Below, one piece after another: positions 42,532 to 50,679 of a stretch of DNA of 64,000 nucleotides (position 1 is the first letter of the stretch; the number at the start of each line of letters is the position of its first letter). Source of the DNA: Pedobacter alluvionis (GTDB lineage Bacteria; Bacteroidota; Bacteroidia; Sphingobacteriales; Sphingobacteriaceae); the NCBI RefSeq assembly GCF_003664035.1, contig NZ_RCCK01000013.1:496001-560000 (forward strand). The letters run 5' to 3'. Under the pieces are notes generated by a model, which saw only the letters and a program-made list of their open reading frames with translations, was not told the DNA's origin and did no database searches. The translations under genes and the position numbers were made by a program.

Positions 42532-42539
42532 CAAATATA
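42532..42539 (-). promoter_or_regulatory. -7 element of the cphB-iaaA operon
   Basis: TATATTTG on the minus strand is a full match to TAnnTTTG, 31 bases upstream of the cphB ATG. An imperfect palindrome (AAGTTA...TAACTT, 42597-42616) lies further upstream in the same divergent gap. Confidence 0.45.
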
Positions 42540-42796
42540 TAGGCTTAAGATAAAAAACACGACTTTTTTTGTAAAGAATATTCAATTTATTAACAAAAGT
42601 TAAAATATTATAACTTAAAATTAACAGGATTGTACTTGAAAATAAAACAAATACACCTTAAAATTGATTTAGCTAAATGGAACGTCTATTTTCAAAATAA
42701 ATGCATAATTTACAGTCATCAATTTCATTCTAAAAATTGAGGATAAAGAGCGATTCATAAATCCTTCTGCAACATAAAAAACGAACAAAACATTAC

Positions 42797-45412
42797 ATGA
42801 AGATATTAAATATACAAGTATTAAGAGGGCCAAATATATGGTCTATTAGCCGGAAGAAATTGATTCAGATGCGACTGGATTTAGAAGATTTAGAGCAGAA
42901 ACCAACCAACGTAATAGAAGGATTTAGTGAAAGGATTGAGAAACTTTTGCCAAGCATGTTTACCCACCGTTGCTCGAAAGGTGTTGAAGGTGGTTTTTTT
43001 ACAAGAGTGAAAGAAGGCACCTGGATGGGCCACGTGATTGAACACATTGCATTGGAAATTCAGACACTCGCCGGTATGGAAACTGGTTTTGGCAGAACGC
43101 GCATGACCAAAACCGAAGGCATTTATAATGTGGTTTTCAGTTATCTGGAGGAGAAAGTAGGTGTTTACTCGGCGGAAGCTGCGGTGAGAATTGCCGAAGC
43201 TTTGATCAATAATGAAGAGTACGATTTAGAACACGATATCCGCAGGATGAAGGAAATACGTGAACTGGAAGCCTTAGGGCCAAGTACAGGTTCTATTGTG
43301 GAAGAAGCGGTAAAAAGAAGCATCCCATGGATAAGATTGAACAAAAGTTCATTGGTACAATTGGGTTATGGCAAAAATCAGGTGCGTTTTAGGGCCACCA
43401 TGACCGAAAAAACCAGTAGCATCGCTGTAGATCTTGCCAGTAACAAGGAAGAAACGAAACGTTTGCTTACCGAAGCTGCCATTCCGGTAGCCTCAGGGGT
43501 AACCATTTCAAATCCAGAAGATCTTGAAGCATCTGTTAAAAAGGTTGGATTTCCTTTAGTTTTTAAACCACTTGATGGCAACCACGGTAAAGGTGCAACC
43601 ATTAATGTGAAAACAATGGAAGATGCTGTAGCGGCTTTTGAATATGCCAAAACGTATTCGAGAAGGGTGATTATAGAAAAATTCATTACCGGATTTGACT
43701 TCCGGGTTCTGGTAATCGACCATAAAGTGGTTGCCGCGGCACAACGTGATCCGGCTCATGTAAAAGGAAACGGTATCCATACCATCCAGGAATTAATTGA
43801 TAAGGAGAATGAAGATCCACGTCGTGGTTATGGCCATGAGAATGTGTTAACAGAAATAGCTGTCGATCGTGATACCCTGGATTTATTAGCCAAAAAAGAA
43901 TATACTTTAGAGACTATCCCGGAAAAAGGAGAGGTGGTTTATTTAAAATCGACCGCCAATTTAAGTACAGGAGGAACATCCATTGATGTAACAGACATTG
44001 TTCACCCACAGAATATTTTTATCTGTGAAAGGATTTCAAGGGTAATTGGATTGGACATCTGCGGTATCGATATCATGGCGCAGAACCTTACCCAACCCTT
44101 AACCGAAAATGGTGGCGTGGTGTTAGAAGTTAATGCTGCTCCTGGTTTTAGGATGCACCTGGCGCCGAGCGAAGGTTTGCCACGCAATGTTGCGGCACCA
44201 GTAATTGATATGTTATATCCACAGGGGAAATTATCACAGATCCCGATTATCGCCGTAACCGGAACCAACGGAAAAACGACCACTACCCGTTTAATTGCGC
44301 ACATTATCCGCAGCAACGGTAAACGCGTAGGTTTTACCACCAGTGACGGTGTATATGTGCACAACACCATGCTGATGAAGGGTGATACTACAGGACCGGT
44401 AAGTGCAGAGTTTATTTTAAAAGACCCTACAGTAGAGTTTGCCGTATTGGAAACCGCACGTGGCGGAATTTTAAGAGCAGGATTGGGATTTAATGCCTGC
44501 GATATTGGCGTGGTTACCAATATCCAGGAAGATCATCTTGGCCTTTCTGATATCCACAATCTTGACGATTTAACCCGGGTTAAAGCGGTTGTAATTGGTG
44601 CAGTACGCCGCAAAGGTTGGGCTGTATTGAATGCTGATAATGGTTATTGCGTTCGCATTGCTAAAGATGCCCGTTGTAATGTTGCTTACTTTAGCATGGA
44701 TGAAAACAATCCTGTAGTTAAAGAACATTGTAGAAAAGGCGGTATCGCTGCCATTTATGAAAACGGGTACATTACCATTAAAACCGGCGACTGGAAATTA
44801 AGGGTAGATAAAGCCACCCATATTCCTTTAACCTTTGGTGGTTCTGTAAACTTTATGATTCAGAATGTACTTGCAGCAACGCTAGCAACCTATTTGTGGG
44901 GCTACAAGCCTGAAGATATCCGTTTGTCATTAGAAACTTTTATTCCTTCAGCAGCACACACACCAGGCAGGATGAATATTTTCAGATTTAAAGATTTTAA
45001 AGTACTGGTTGATTTTGCGCATAATCCTGATGGATTTAATGGTGTAAAAGGTTTCTTGCAGGGTGTTGAGGCTACAGAACAAGTAGGTATTATTTCAGCA
45101 ACCGGCGATAGAAGAGACGAGGATATTATCGAAACTGCCCGCATTTCTGCACAGATGTTTGATAAGATCTATGTTTGTCAGGAGAAATATCTCCGTGGCA
45201 GACAACAGCAGGAACTAGTCGATTTACTGATAAAAGGGATTAGAGAAGTTGATCCTAACAAAGAGATTATTGTAAACAATAAGAGTACGGAATGTTTACA
45301 AATCGCTATTGAAACCGCTAAAAAAGGTTCTTACCTCACTATTTTAAGTAACACTATTGATAATACGATTCAACGTGTTACTGAACATTTAGATCGCGAA
45401 TTAGAATCGTAA
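42797..45412 (+). CDS. cphA: Cyanophycin synthetase
   Basis: The 871-residue enzyme makes cyanophycin, a poly-Asp chain with Arg side groups, using ATP. It has the N-terminal domain (KILNIQVLRGPNIWS...), an ATP-grasp domain at about residues 165-480 (FKPLDGNHGKGATINV; EVNAAPGFRMHLAPSEGLPRNVA) and a Mur-ligase-like domain with the P-loop GTNGKTTT at 489-496 and FAHNPDGF later. Length and domain order agree with CphA1. It is divergent from cphB-iaaA across a 296-base gap and is followed by a terminator. This makes a full synthesis and breakdown module for a nitrogen reserve. Confidence 0.95.
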   Translation: MKILNIQVLRGPNIWSISRKKLIQMRLDLEDLEQKPTNVIEGFSERIEKLLPSMFTHRCSKGVEGGFFTRVKEGTWMGHVIEHIALEIQTLAGMETGFGRTRMTKTEGIYNVVFSYLEEKVGVYSAEAAVRIAEALINNEEYDLEHDIRRMKEIRELEALGPSTGSIVEEAVKRSIPWIRLNKSSLVQLGYGKNQVRFRATMTEKTSSIAVDLASNKEETKRLLTEAAIPVASGVTISNPEDLEASVKKVGFPLVFKPLDGNHGKGATINVKTMEDAVAAFEYAKTYSRRVIIEKFITGFDFRVLVIDHKVVAAAQRDPAHVKGNGIHTIQELIDKENEDPRRGYGHENVLTEIAVDRDTLDLLAKKEYTLETIPEKGEVVYLKSTANLSTGGTSIDVTDIVHPQNIFICERISRVIGLDICGIDIMAQNLTQPLTENGGVVLEVNAAPGFRMHLAPSEGLPRNVAAPVIDMLYPQGKLSQIPIIAVTGTNGKTTTTRLIAHIIRSNGKRVGFTTSDGVYVHNTMLMKGDTTGPVSAEFILKDPTVEFAVLETARGGILRAGLGFNACDIGVVTNIQEDHLGLSDIHNLDDLTRVKAVVIGAVRRKGWAVLNADNGYCVRIAKDARCNVAYFSMDENNPVVKEHCRKGGIAAIYENGYITIKTGDWKLRVDKATHIPLTFGGSVNFMIQNVLAATLATYLWGYKPEDIRLSLETFIPSAAHTPGRMNIFRFKDFKVLVDFAHNPDGFNGVKGFLQGVEATEQVGIISATGDRRDEDIIETARISAQMFDKIYVCQEKYLRGRQQQELVDLLIKGIREVDPNKEIIVNNKSTECLQIAIETAKKGSYLTILSNTIDNTIQRVTEHLDRELES

Positions 45413-45432
45413 GTAACTAATTTATTTTGCCA

Positions 45433-45523
45433 TCGATGGTAATTTCGGGCGGAATGCAATGAAGTTTGAGAAATCCTTCTCAATACATCTCTCCATTACG
45501 CGTTGCTCCAGTCGGGATGACGA
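45433..45523. repeat. REP-like extragenic repeat, degenerate copy
   Basis: The right half (CTCTCCATTACGCGTTGCTCC, cut here, ending in GGGATGACGA) matches the repeat at 20159-20243 and 60459-60498; the left half is decayed. It lies just downstream of cphA. Confidence 0.6.
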
Positions 45524-45536
45524 AGCAATTATAAAA

Positions 45537-45575
45537 AAAACCTCCTCCGAATTAATCATTCGAAGGAGGTTTTTC
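45537..45575. terminator. Bidirectional terminator after cphA
   Basis: Stem CCTCCTCCGAA (45541-45551) and TTCGAAGGAGG (45559-45569) with one mismatch; A8 before, T5 after. Confidence 0.85.
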
Positions 45576-45595
45576 ATTTTTATGTTTTAATTTAT

Positions 45596-46051
45596 TTATG
45601 CCTGAGCATCACGTAATCTTTTGATTTCGTCGTGAGATGTTCTTAATGATGCTTTTTGATCAGAAATCAGTTCTCTGATATTTGAAGGGATATTTTCTTC
45701 TTCTAAGGCCATTTTATATGCATTTTGTGCAGCATCCTCTCCAAACTCACAATTGTTTAAAACAGTTTTGCGGTCGTGGCCGGTAAAAAGCGCTTTAACA
45801 TCCATCCAGGCCCGGTAGATTTTACCCGAATTGGTTGTTCCTGTTTCAATATCTTCACCTAAAGCCGATACTTCTGTTGCCAATGCCATTTTATATTTTT
45901 GACTCTCGCCTATCATATTTAAAAATAAGGTTTTTAAATCGGCATCCTCATCTTTTAATTCCTGACGGGCTTTTTCGTAACCTTCAATACGATCGTTATT
46001 AATTTGAATCAAATCGTTTAATACCTCTGCTGTTTCTGTTGTCGTGTTCAT
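45596..46051 (-). CDS. PA2169-type four-helix-bundle protein (DUF2383)
   Basis: The 151-residue helical protein belongs to the ferritin-like DUF2383 family (ETAEVLNDLIQINNDRIEGYEKARQEL; FLNMIGESQKYKMALATEV; NCEFGEDAAQNAYKMALEE). The start is set at 46051 (MNTTTETAEV), since the longer frame adds a hydrophobic leader not seen in the family. Such proteins are often stress-induced in Bacteroidota; the metal site is not obvious and the role is unknown. It shares the terminator with cphA. Confidence 0.85.
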   Translation of the reverse strand: MNTTTETAEVLNDLIQINNDRIEGYEKARQELKDEDADLKTLFLNMIGESQKYKMALATEVSALGEDIETGTTNSGKIYRAWMDVKALFTGHDRKTVLNNCEFGEDAAQNAYKMALEEENIPSNIRELISDQKASLRTSHDEIKRLRDAQA

Positions 46052-46170
46052 GTTTTTTATTTTTATAGTTTCGATGTATAAAAGCAACATGATCAATTAA
46101 AAAAGGTTTGTCATTTTTTTTAATTGCCTACAACGGTGCGCTATATCAGCTGGTTTTGATGATGAATAGA

Positions 46171-47097
46171 CTACCGATCATTATTTTTTGGAAAATATTG
46201 GGTTAGCTTTTCTTTTACAAAACGCCTGACCCGTGTTACCATATTGCCTTTTCGCTTAATCAAAAAGCTCTTGATCGCTTTGTATGCAATGGGGTCTTCG
46301 GCTATTACAGTAGGGAATTCTACAATTGGTTTGGGGTTGATAATTACGTTATAGATGTCGTTTATTCCAGAGTGTACACCCGTGCCATCATGGCCAATAT
46401 TGTTAACGAGTGATTGTGATGGATTAAGTGTGATGCCTCCTTTTAAAAAAATTGAAGCGTACCATCTTATGGCCCAGCTATTGTTTTTACCTTTTTTAAA
46501 TTCCTGCATCTGCTTCCAGAAATTCATTTTATTGTCGATTGAAAATGCAGTCCTTTTCTTTTTATCAAACTGTTTGATAAGAATGTTAATATCTGGTTCA
46601 AAATTTTTCCATGCTCTTCCCCATGTTGCCCAACCCCAACTTGTGGCTGCCCTGTAGAAAAAAGATGGTGAAAGGTTATCTGATTTTAAAGGATACATAT
46701 AGGCTCCGATGTGCATTACCTTTTCCTCTTCGCGGTAATGGTTCAAAGCGTTGTTGAAATAGGATAAGGTATGTGGAGAGGTAATAAGGTCATCTTCAAA
46801 CACAATTACCTGATCATATTCTGCTATTAATTGAGTTACTCCTGCAATTACCGCATTGGCTAAGCCTGCATTAACCTTACTTTCGATTACTTTAACCGAC
46901 TTAAAACCATCTGCTTTTTTGATGATTTTTCTTACGGCAGTAACTTTTTCTCTATCCAGATCGGTTTTGGCACCATCAGAAAAAATATACAAATGGCTTT
47001 GTGCTGCCAACTCATTTTGTTGCAGAAATTGTAACGTACGCTCGGTATGCTGCGGACGATTGTATACGAAAAGTGCTATTGGGGCAAGGCTTTGCAT
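46171..47097 (-). CDS. Glycosyltransferase, GT-A fold
   Basis: The 308-residue protein has a GT-A nucleotide-sugar domain (IALFVYNRPQHTERTLQFL; SDGAKTDLDREKV) with the metal motif EDD in VIVFEDDLITSPHTLSYF. The middle has SWGWATWGRAWKNFEPD, typical of this group of bacterial surface-glycan transferases. It is the last gene of the minus-strand glycan cluster; sugar and acceptor cannot be named. The GxxExxY gene just upstream on the same strand interrupts the cluster. Confidence 0.85.
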   Translation of the reverse strand: MQSLAPIALFVYNRPQHTERTLQFLQQNELAAQSHLYIFSDGAKTDLDREKVTAVRKIIKKADGFKSVKVIESKVNAGLANAVIAGVTQLIAEYDQVIVFEDDLITSPHTLSYFNNALNHYREEEKVMHIGAYMYPLKSDNLSPSFFYRAATSWGWATWGRAWKNFEPDINILIKQFDKKKRTAFSIDNKMNFWKQMQEFKKGKNNSWAIRWYASIFLKGGITLNPSQSLVNNIGHDGTGVHSGINDIYNVIINPKPIVEFPTVIAEDPIAYKAIKSFLIKRKGNMVTRVRRFVKEKLTQYFPKNNDR

Positions 47098-47147
47098 TTT
47101 TGTTTTTTATCAATTAAGCTTATCAATAAGCGGGCTAGGCATTTTTT

Positions 47148-47176
47148 ACCATATAAGAAATTAAGTTTCATATAAG
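47148..47176 (+). repeat. Left CATATAAG repeat bracketing a GxxExxY gene
   Basis: The 29-base sequence ACCATATAAGAAATTAAG plus TTTCATATAAG matches 47793-47822 in direct orientation with about six differences including one gap. Confidence 0.6.
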
Positions 47177-47192
47177 CTATGACAAAAGTATA

Positions 47193-47603
47193 TCAATAAA
47201 TTGATTCATACATTTCGTTTACATAAGTTTTTTGTCCTTCTGAAAAGATATGCAAACAATTAAAATTTATCATTAGTCCTAGAGGCAATTTTAGTAGTTT
47301 AATATAAGTTAACAGTTGTGCTACATGGATTGGGGCAACGTTTTCAACAGCTTTAAATTCAACGACTAGGGAGTCTTCAATTAATAAATCACACCTTAGT
47401 TCTGAATCAATTATTAACCCTTTATAATCTATTGGGATGGTTAACTCAGATTTGAAATTAATATTTCTGATTTCCAGCTCGTGAATCATGCATTTATGAT
47501 AAGTGCATTCTAAAAGCCCTGGGCCTAATGTTCTGTGGACCTCAATGGCTGCTCCGTTTACCTTGTAAACTAAGTCCTTTAAGTAATTTCTAGTTAATAA
47601 CAT
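47193..47603 (-). CDS. GxxExxY protein (PD-(D/E)XK-like), second copy
   Basis: The 136-residue protein has GPGLLECTYHKC (the GxxExxY motif) and LRCDLLIEDSLVVEFKAVENVAP with acidic residues and Lys in nuclease-like order, as in the first member at 24356. The two differ in most positions, so this is not a recent duplicate. It lies within a glycan gene cluster but has no link to sugars. A direct repeat pair (47148-47176, 47793-47822) surrounds it, plus an inverted short copy at 47724-47733. This suggests an inserted cassette. Confidence 0.9.
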   Translation of the reverse strand: MLLTRNYLKDLVYKVNGAAIEVHRTLGPGLLECTYHKCMIHELEIRNINFKSELTIPIDYKGLIIDSELRCDLLIEDSLVVEFKAVENVAPIHVAQLLTYIKLLKLPLGLMINFNCLHIFSEGQKTYVNEMYESIY

Positions 47604-47723
47604 CCTTTATTTTTTATTAAATAATTAACTGGGGATGTATTTTTAACAGAATTTAATTTCTATTGCAATATATTAAATTAATTTTGGCAGTAGGAGCAAT
47701 TAGACTTATATTTTCTTCTATTC

Positions 47724-47733
47724 CTTATATGGT
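47724..47733 (-). repeat. Inverted short copy of the CATATAAG repeat
   Basis: CTTATATGGT is the exact reverse complement of ACCATATAAG found at 47148-47157. Confidence 0.5.
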
Positions 47734-47792
47734 TAAATGGCCATGATAAAATTCCAATTATTAAGATAACAGTATATCCAGTTACGTTTTTC

Positions 47793-47822
47793 ACCATATG
47801 AGAAGTTTAAGACCCATATAAG
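47793..47822 (+). repeat. Right CATATAAG repeat bracketing a GxxExxY gene
   Basis: ACCATATGAGAAGTTTAAG plus ACCCATATAAG; partner of 47148-47176. It lies in the 257-base gap between the GxxExxY gene and the methyltransferase gene, which otherwise holds no feature. Confidence 0.6.
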
Positions 47823-47860
47823 TTTGGATATATCTTGCCCTCTGTATTCACATTTAATCA

Positions 47861-48622
47861 CTAAAATATCTGCAGGTTATGATCTGATTTTTTGGTTAAC
47901 ACAGTATAGGCATTGGCAAACTGCTCTTGCTTTTTCTTCCCAAACAAATTACCCAAGGTTTTTTTTACCCGGTATTCCAGTTCTATTTTTAAGTTTTTAG
48001 CAAATGTTTTTGGCGCTTTCCTATTGACAAACTCATTAAACTTTACCGTTTCCGGCGCAGTCATCGATACTTTATCTTCTAAAATTTCTAAACCCTCACT
48101 CTGCAATAAAAACCTTAAAGAAGTTGGCGTATACATATTAATGTGTCCATAATCTAAAAAATGTTTCATTCTTTCGTCTACACCAAAGCGATAATCTTTA
48201 GGTACCTCTACTACAATATATTTTGCAACTCTTTTCAATTCACGGATCAAGATCCGCTCATGTTCTACATGTTCTAAAACGTGAGCAAGAATAATCAGAT
48301 CAAAAGTATCATCTTCATAAGGGATTTTATATCCATCGAAAGTTTGTGCTTCTTTTAAACTGGCGAGGTTACGATCCATTATAATATCTACACCACTTTG
48401 TGCAATTTCTAAAGCATAAAGTTCTGGCGCGAAATGCCATTCATTTAAAAAATGTAAAATACTGCCATCTCCGGCACCAACCTCAAGTACTTTTTTAGGC
48501 TTTAACCCTTTGCACACATCAACAATGTTCTTGGCTTTATATTTTGCACCGAGCATTCTCCAGGCTACATCGCTATTGGTGTAAAAATTATCGTAGGCCG
48601 TTTTTACTTCTTCGCTTAACAT
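47861..48622 (-). CDS. Class I SAM-dependent methyltransferase
   Basis: The 253-residue protein has the SAM motif VLEVGAGDGSILHFL (about residues 44-58), then an acidic loop (YALEIAQSG) and the post-motif DTFDLIILAHVLEHVEHERILIREL. The LEH pattern places it in the UbiE/methyltransferase-11 group. It is close to the flippase and another methyltransferase on the same strand, so sugar or lipid-linked glycan methylation is likely but not proven. Confidence 0.85.
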   Translation of the reverse strand: MLSEEVKTAYDNFYTNSDVAWRMLGAKYKAKNIVDVCKGLKPKKVLEVGAGDGSILHFLNEWHFAPELYALEIAQSGVDIIMDRNLASLKEAQTFDGYKIPYEDDTFDLIILAHVLEHVEHERILIRELKRVAKYIVVEVPKDYRFGVDERMKHFLDYGHINMYTPTSLRFLLQSEGLEILEDKVSMTAPETVKFNEFVNRKAPKTFAKNLKIELEYRVKKTLGNLFGKKKQEQFANAYTVLTKKSDHNLQIF

Positions 48623-48634
48623 GATCCTGACTAA

Positions 48635-49282
48635 TTAAATGCCTAAACAATTATCCTGCCTATAAAACACCGAGGTTGCTTTTTCGTAAAAGAGTCCGGG
48701 AGAAATTCCACTGAAGCTGATTTCTTTAAACCCCTGGGCTTTTAAAAGAACACGTGCGGGCTGATACACTTCACGTTCGCTATCATCCAAAACCAATACA
48801 CCATTTGCTGATAAAGCATCAACGCTGTATTTACAACAGTTTACGCGGTCCCGTCCGTCAACAATAATAATATCAAATTTTTTATCGAGCAAAGTTGCTT
48901 TTTTAGCATATTCTCCATCTTTTTCCAATTGGCAGAAAATCATTTCAGCATTGCCTGGACTGGTATTTTTTACTTTATCAAACCAGCCTTTATCATGCTC
49001 AACAGAAGTTACCGAGCCAGCTCTTTCTGCATAAAAAATAGTAGAACTGCCAGAGCCATATTCGAAAATGTGCTGTGTTTTGTTTATTCGCTCCTTAATA
49101 AAATCGATAAAGGAATAGGTTACCCAAGGTAAAGCCTTGCCTTGCCCGTCTATGGCCTGTTTTTTATCAAAGGCCGTAAACCAGCCAATGCTGTTTAGGT
49201 AGCCCTTATGTCCGTATGATAATAATGCCTTAAGCCTGCTAGGCTTTGCAATTAGTGTGCTTAATGCTTTAAGAGTACTCAA
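48635..49282 (-). CDS. SAM-dependent methyltransferase-like protein of a glycan cluster
   Basis: The 215-residue protein has a Rossmann-like methyltransferase core: HIFEYGSGSSTIFYAERAGSVTSVEHDKGWFDKV for motif I and II, and FDIIIVDGRDRVNCCKYSVDAL for motif IV. It resembles the methyltransferase-24/FkbM-like group. It overlaps the flippase gene by 4 bases (ATGA), showing tight coupling, and is followed by the other methyltransferase after 12 bases. Confidence 0.8.
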   Translation of the reverse strand: MSTLKALSTLIAKPSRLKALLSYGHKGYLNSIGWFTAFDKKQAIDGQGKALPWVTYSFIDFIKERINKTQHIFEYGSGSSTIFYAERAGSVTSVEHDKGWFDKVKNTSPGNAEMIFCQLEKDGEYAKKATLLDKKFDIIIVDGRDRVNCCKYSVDALSANGVLVLDDSEREVYQPARVLLKAQGFKEISFSGISPGLFYEKATSVFYRQDNCLGI

Positions 49283-50604
49283 CGTTTAAATATTTTTTGA
49301 AATGCGGTGACCAAAAATAATGATTTTAACATCATTATACCTTGTTGACGAAGTTTAGGAATAAATAGTATAAAAAAGGCTGAAATAAAGTATGCGACAA
49401 CTGTTGCTATTGCAGTACCCATCATGCCCATTCTTGGGATAAGGATAATGTTTAAAATGATATTTACAACCGCCCCTATCCCTGTTCTGATAAAAGTTAA
49501 GCGACCAAAATTTTCAGCAATTAAGTACTGACCACTTGCTACGCCAAGAAATATGAATGCGGAACCCCAAACATGGACAGATAAAACAGGAGCAGCATCT
49601 GCATATTCTGGTTTAAAATAGCTGTAAATAAATGGAGATGCAAAAGTTATAAAAATTGCGAAACTTAAACTTAACCATACCATTAAATCGTATAAATTCT
49701 GAAGCCTTTTTTGATACCGCTCCTGATCGTCTCTTCTTGCATTTAAAATTGCAGGGAAGAGTGACGAAACAATTGCAACAGGAACAAAATTTAATGCTTC
49801 ACTAAAGTTAACTACAGTTGCATAAGCACCTGCTTCGGCTGTTCCTCTTTCTCCTAAAATTTGTTTAAGCATAATTTGATCAATTTTCATGTAAATTGAA
49901 ACCATTATGCCTGAGATGATTAAAGGCCAAGAAAGTGCACAAAGTTTTTTCGCTAATGTTTTTTCAAATTTCCAGCTAAAAATACTTCTGCTTTTACGGC
50001 TGTAAGTAATAATGTAACCTATTGAAAGTAAGATAGTATCAAAAAGAAATGCAAAAAAGAAATAGCTTATCGGCGAACGTGTATAAATCAGGATAATTTT
50101 TATGGCAGCTGAAATCAAATTTCCAATAATCTGAACCTGCATAATATATTTCGATTTTACTTCTGATTGGAAATAAGAATCGATAACAGTAAAAGATTGA
50201 AAAACGCCTATAAATGAGAGCAGAAGGATGAAGTGGTATTGAATATCCTGTAGTGGATAGATAAGCCATGCCAATGAAATTAAAGGAATGCATAAGAAAC
50301 CTGCAAAAGTTTTAAGCCCAAACGCAGTACCTAAAATTTGATCTCTCTTTTGTGGAAACTGATGAAGTTCTTTAACAATAAATTGATCTAAACCAAGCCC
50401 CGCCAACGCTGCGAATAAAAACACGTAAGCTATTGATGTAGTAAGAATACCATTACCATAAGCAAGCAAGTAGTTTGCAACTGCAATGTTGGTTAACATT
50501 TTAATTCCTAAACTGCCAACTTTACCTATTAGAAGCATACCAGTATTTTTAAAATACTTTTTTAATGCTTCTTCGTCAAAACCTTTTATGGCGGGTAATT
50601 TCAT
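49279..50604 (-). CDS. Oligosaccharide flippase (Wzx-like, MOP superfamily)
   Basis: The 441-residue protein has about 12 membrane helices and the typical N-terminus GMLLIGKVGSLGIKMLTNIAVANYL. Wzx flippases move lipid-linked oligosaccharides across the inner membrane for O-antigen or exopolysaccharide assembly. It is the first gene of the run flippase - methyltransferase - methyltransferase - (GxxExxY) - glycosyltransferase. No polymerase or initial transferase gene is present here, so this is only part of a glycan locus or a minimal one. Confidence 0.88.
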   Translation of the reverse strand: MKLPAIKGFDEEALKKYFKNTGMLLIGKVGSLGIKMLTNIAVANYLLAYGNGILTTSIAYVFLFAALAGLGLDQFIVKELHQFPQKRDQILGTAFGLKTFAGFLCIPLISLAWLIYPLQDIQYHFILLLSFIGVFQSFTVIDSYFQSEVKSKYIMQVQIIGNLISAAIKIILIYTRSPISYFFFAFLFDTILLSIGYIITYSRKSRSIFSWKFEKTLAKKLCALSWPLIISGIMVSIYMKIDQIMLKQILGERGTAEAGAYATVVNFSEALNFVPVAIVSSLFPAILNARRDDQERYQKRLQNLYDLMVWLSLSFAIFITFASPFIYSYFKPEYADAAPVLSVHVWGSAFIFLGVASGQYLIAENFGRLTFIRTGIGAVVNIILNIILIPRMGMMGTAIATVVAYFISAFFILFIPKLRQQGIMMLKSLFLVTAFQKIFKR

Positions 50605-50679
50605 TACCGCAAAGATGTAAAAAAATGTGCGTTAAGTGTGGTACCCTAAATTCAAATATTTTTATTGGCTATGTTGCGG

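Noticed and set aside
44002..44520. A 172-codon antisense frame within cphA
   Set aside because: It overlaps a well-supported catalytic region of cphA and shows no recognisable family features.
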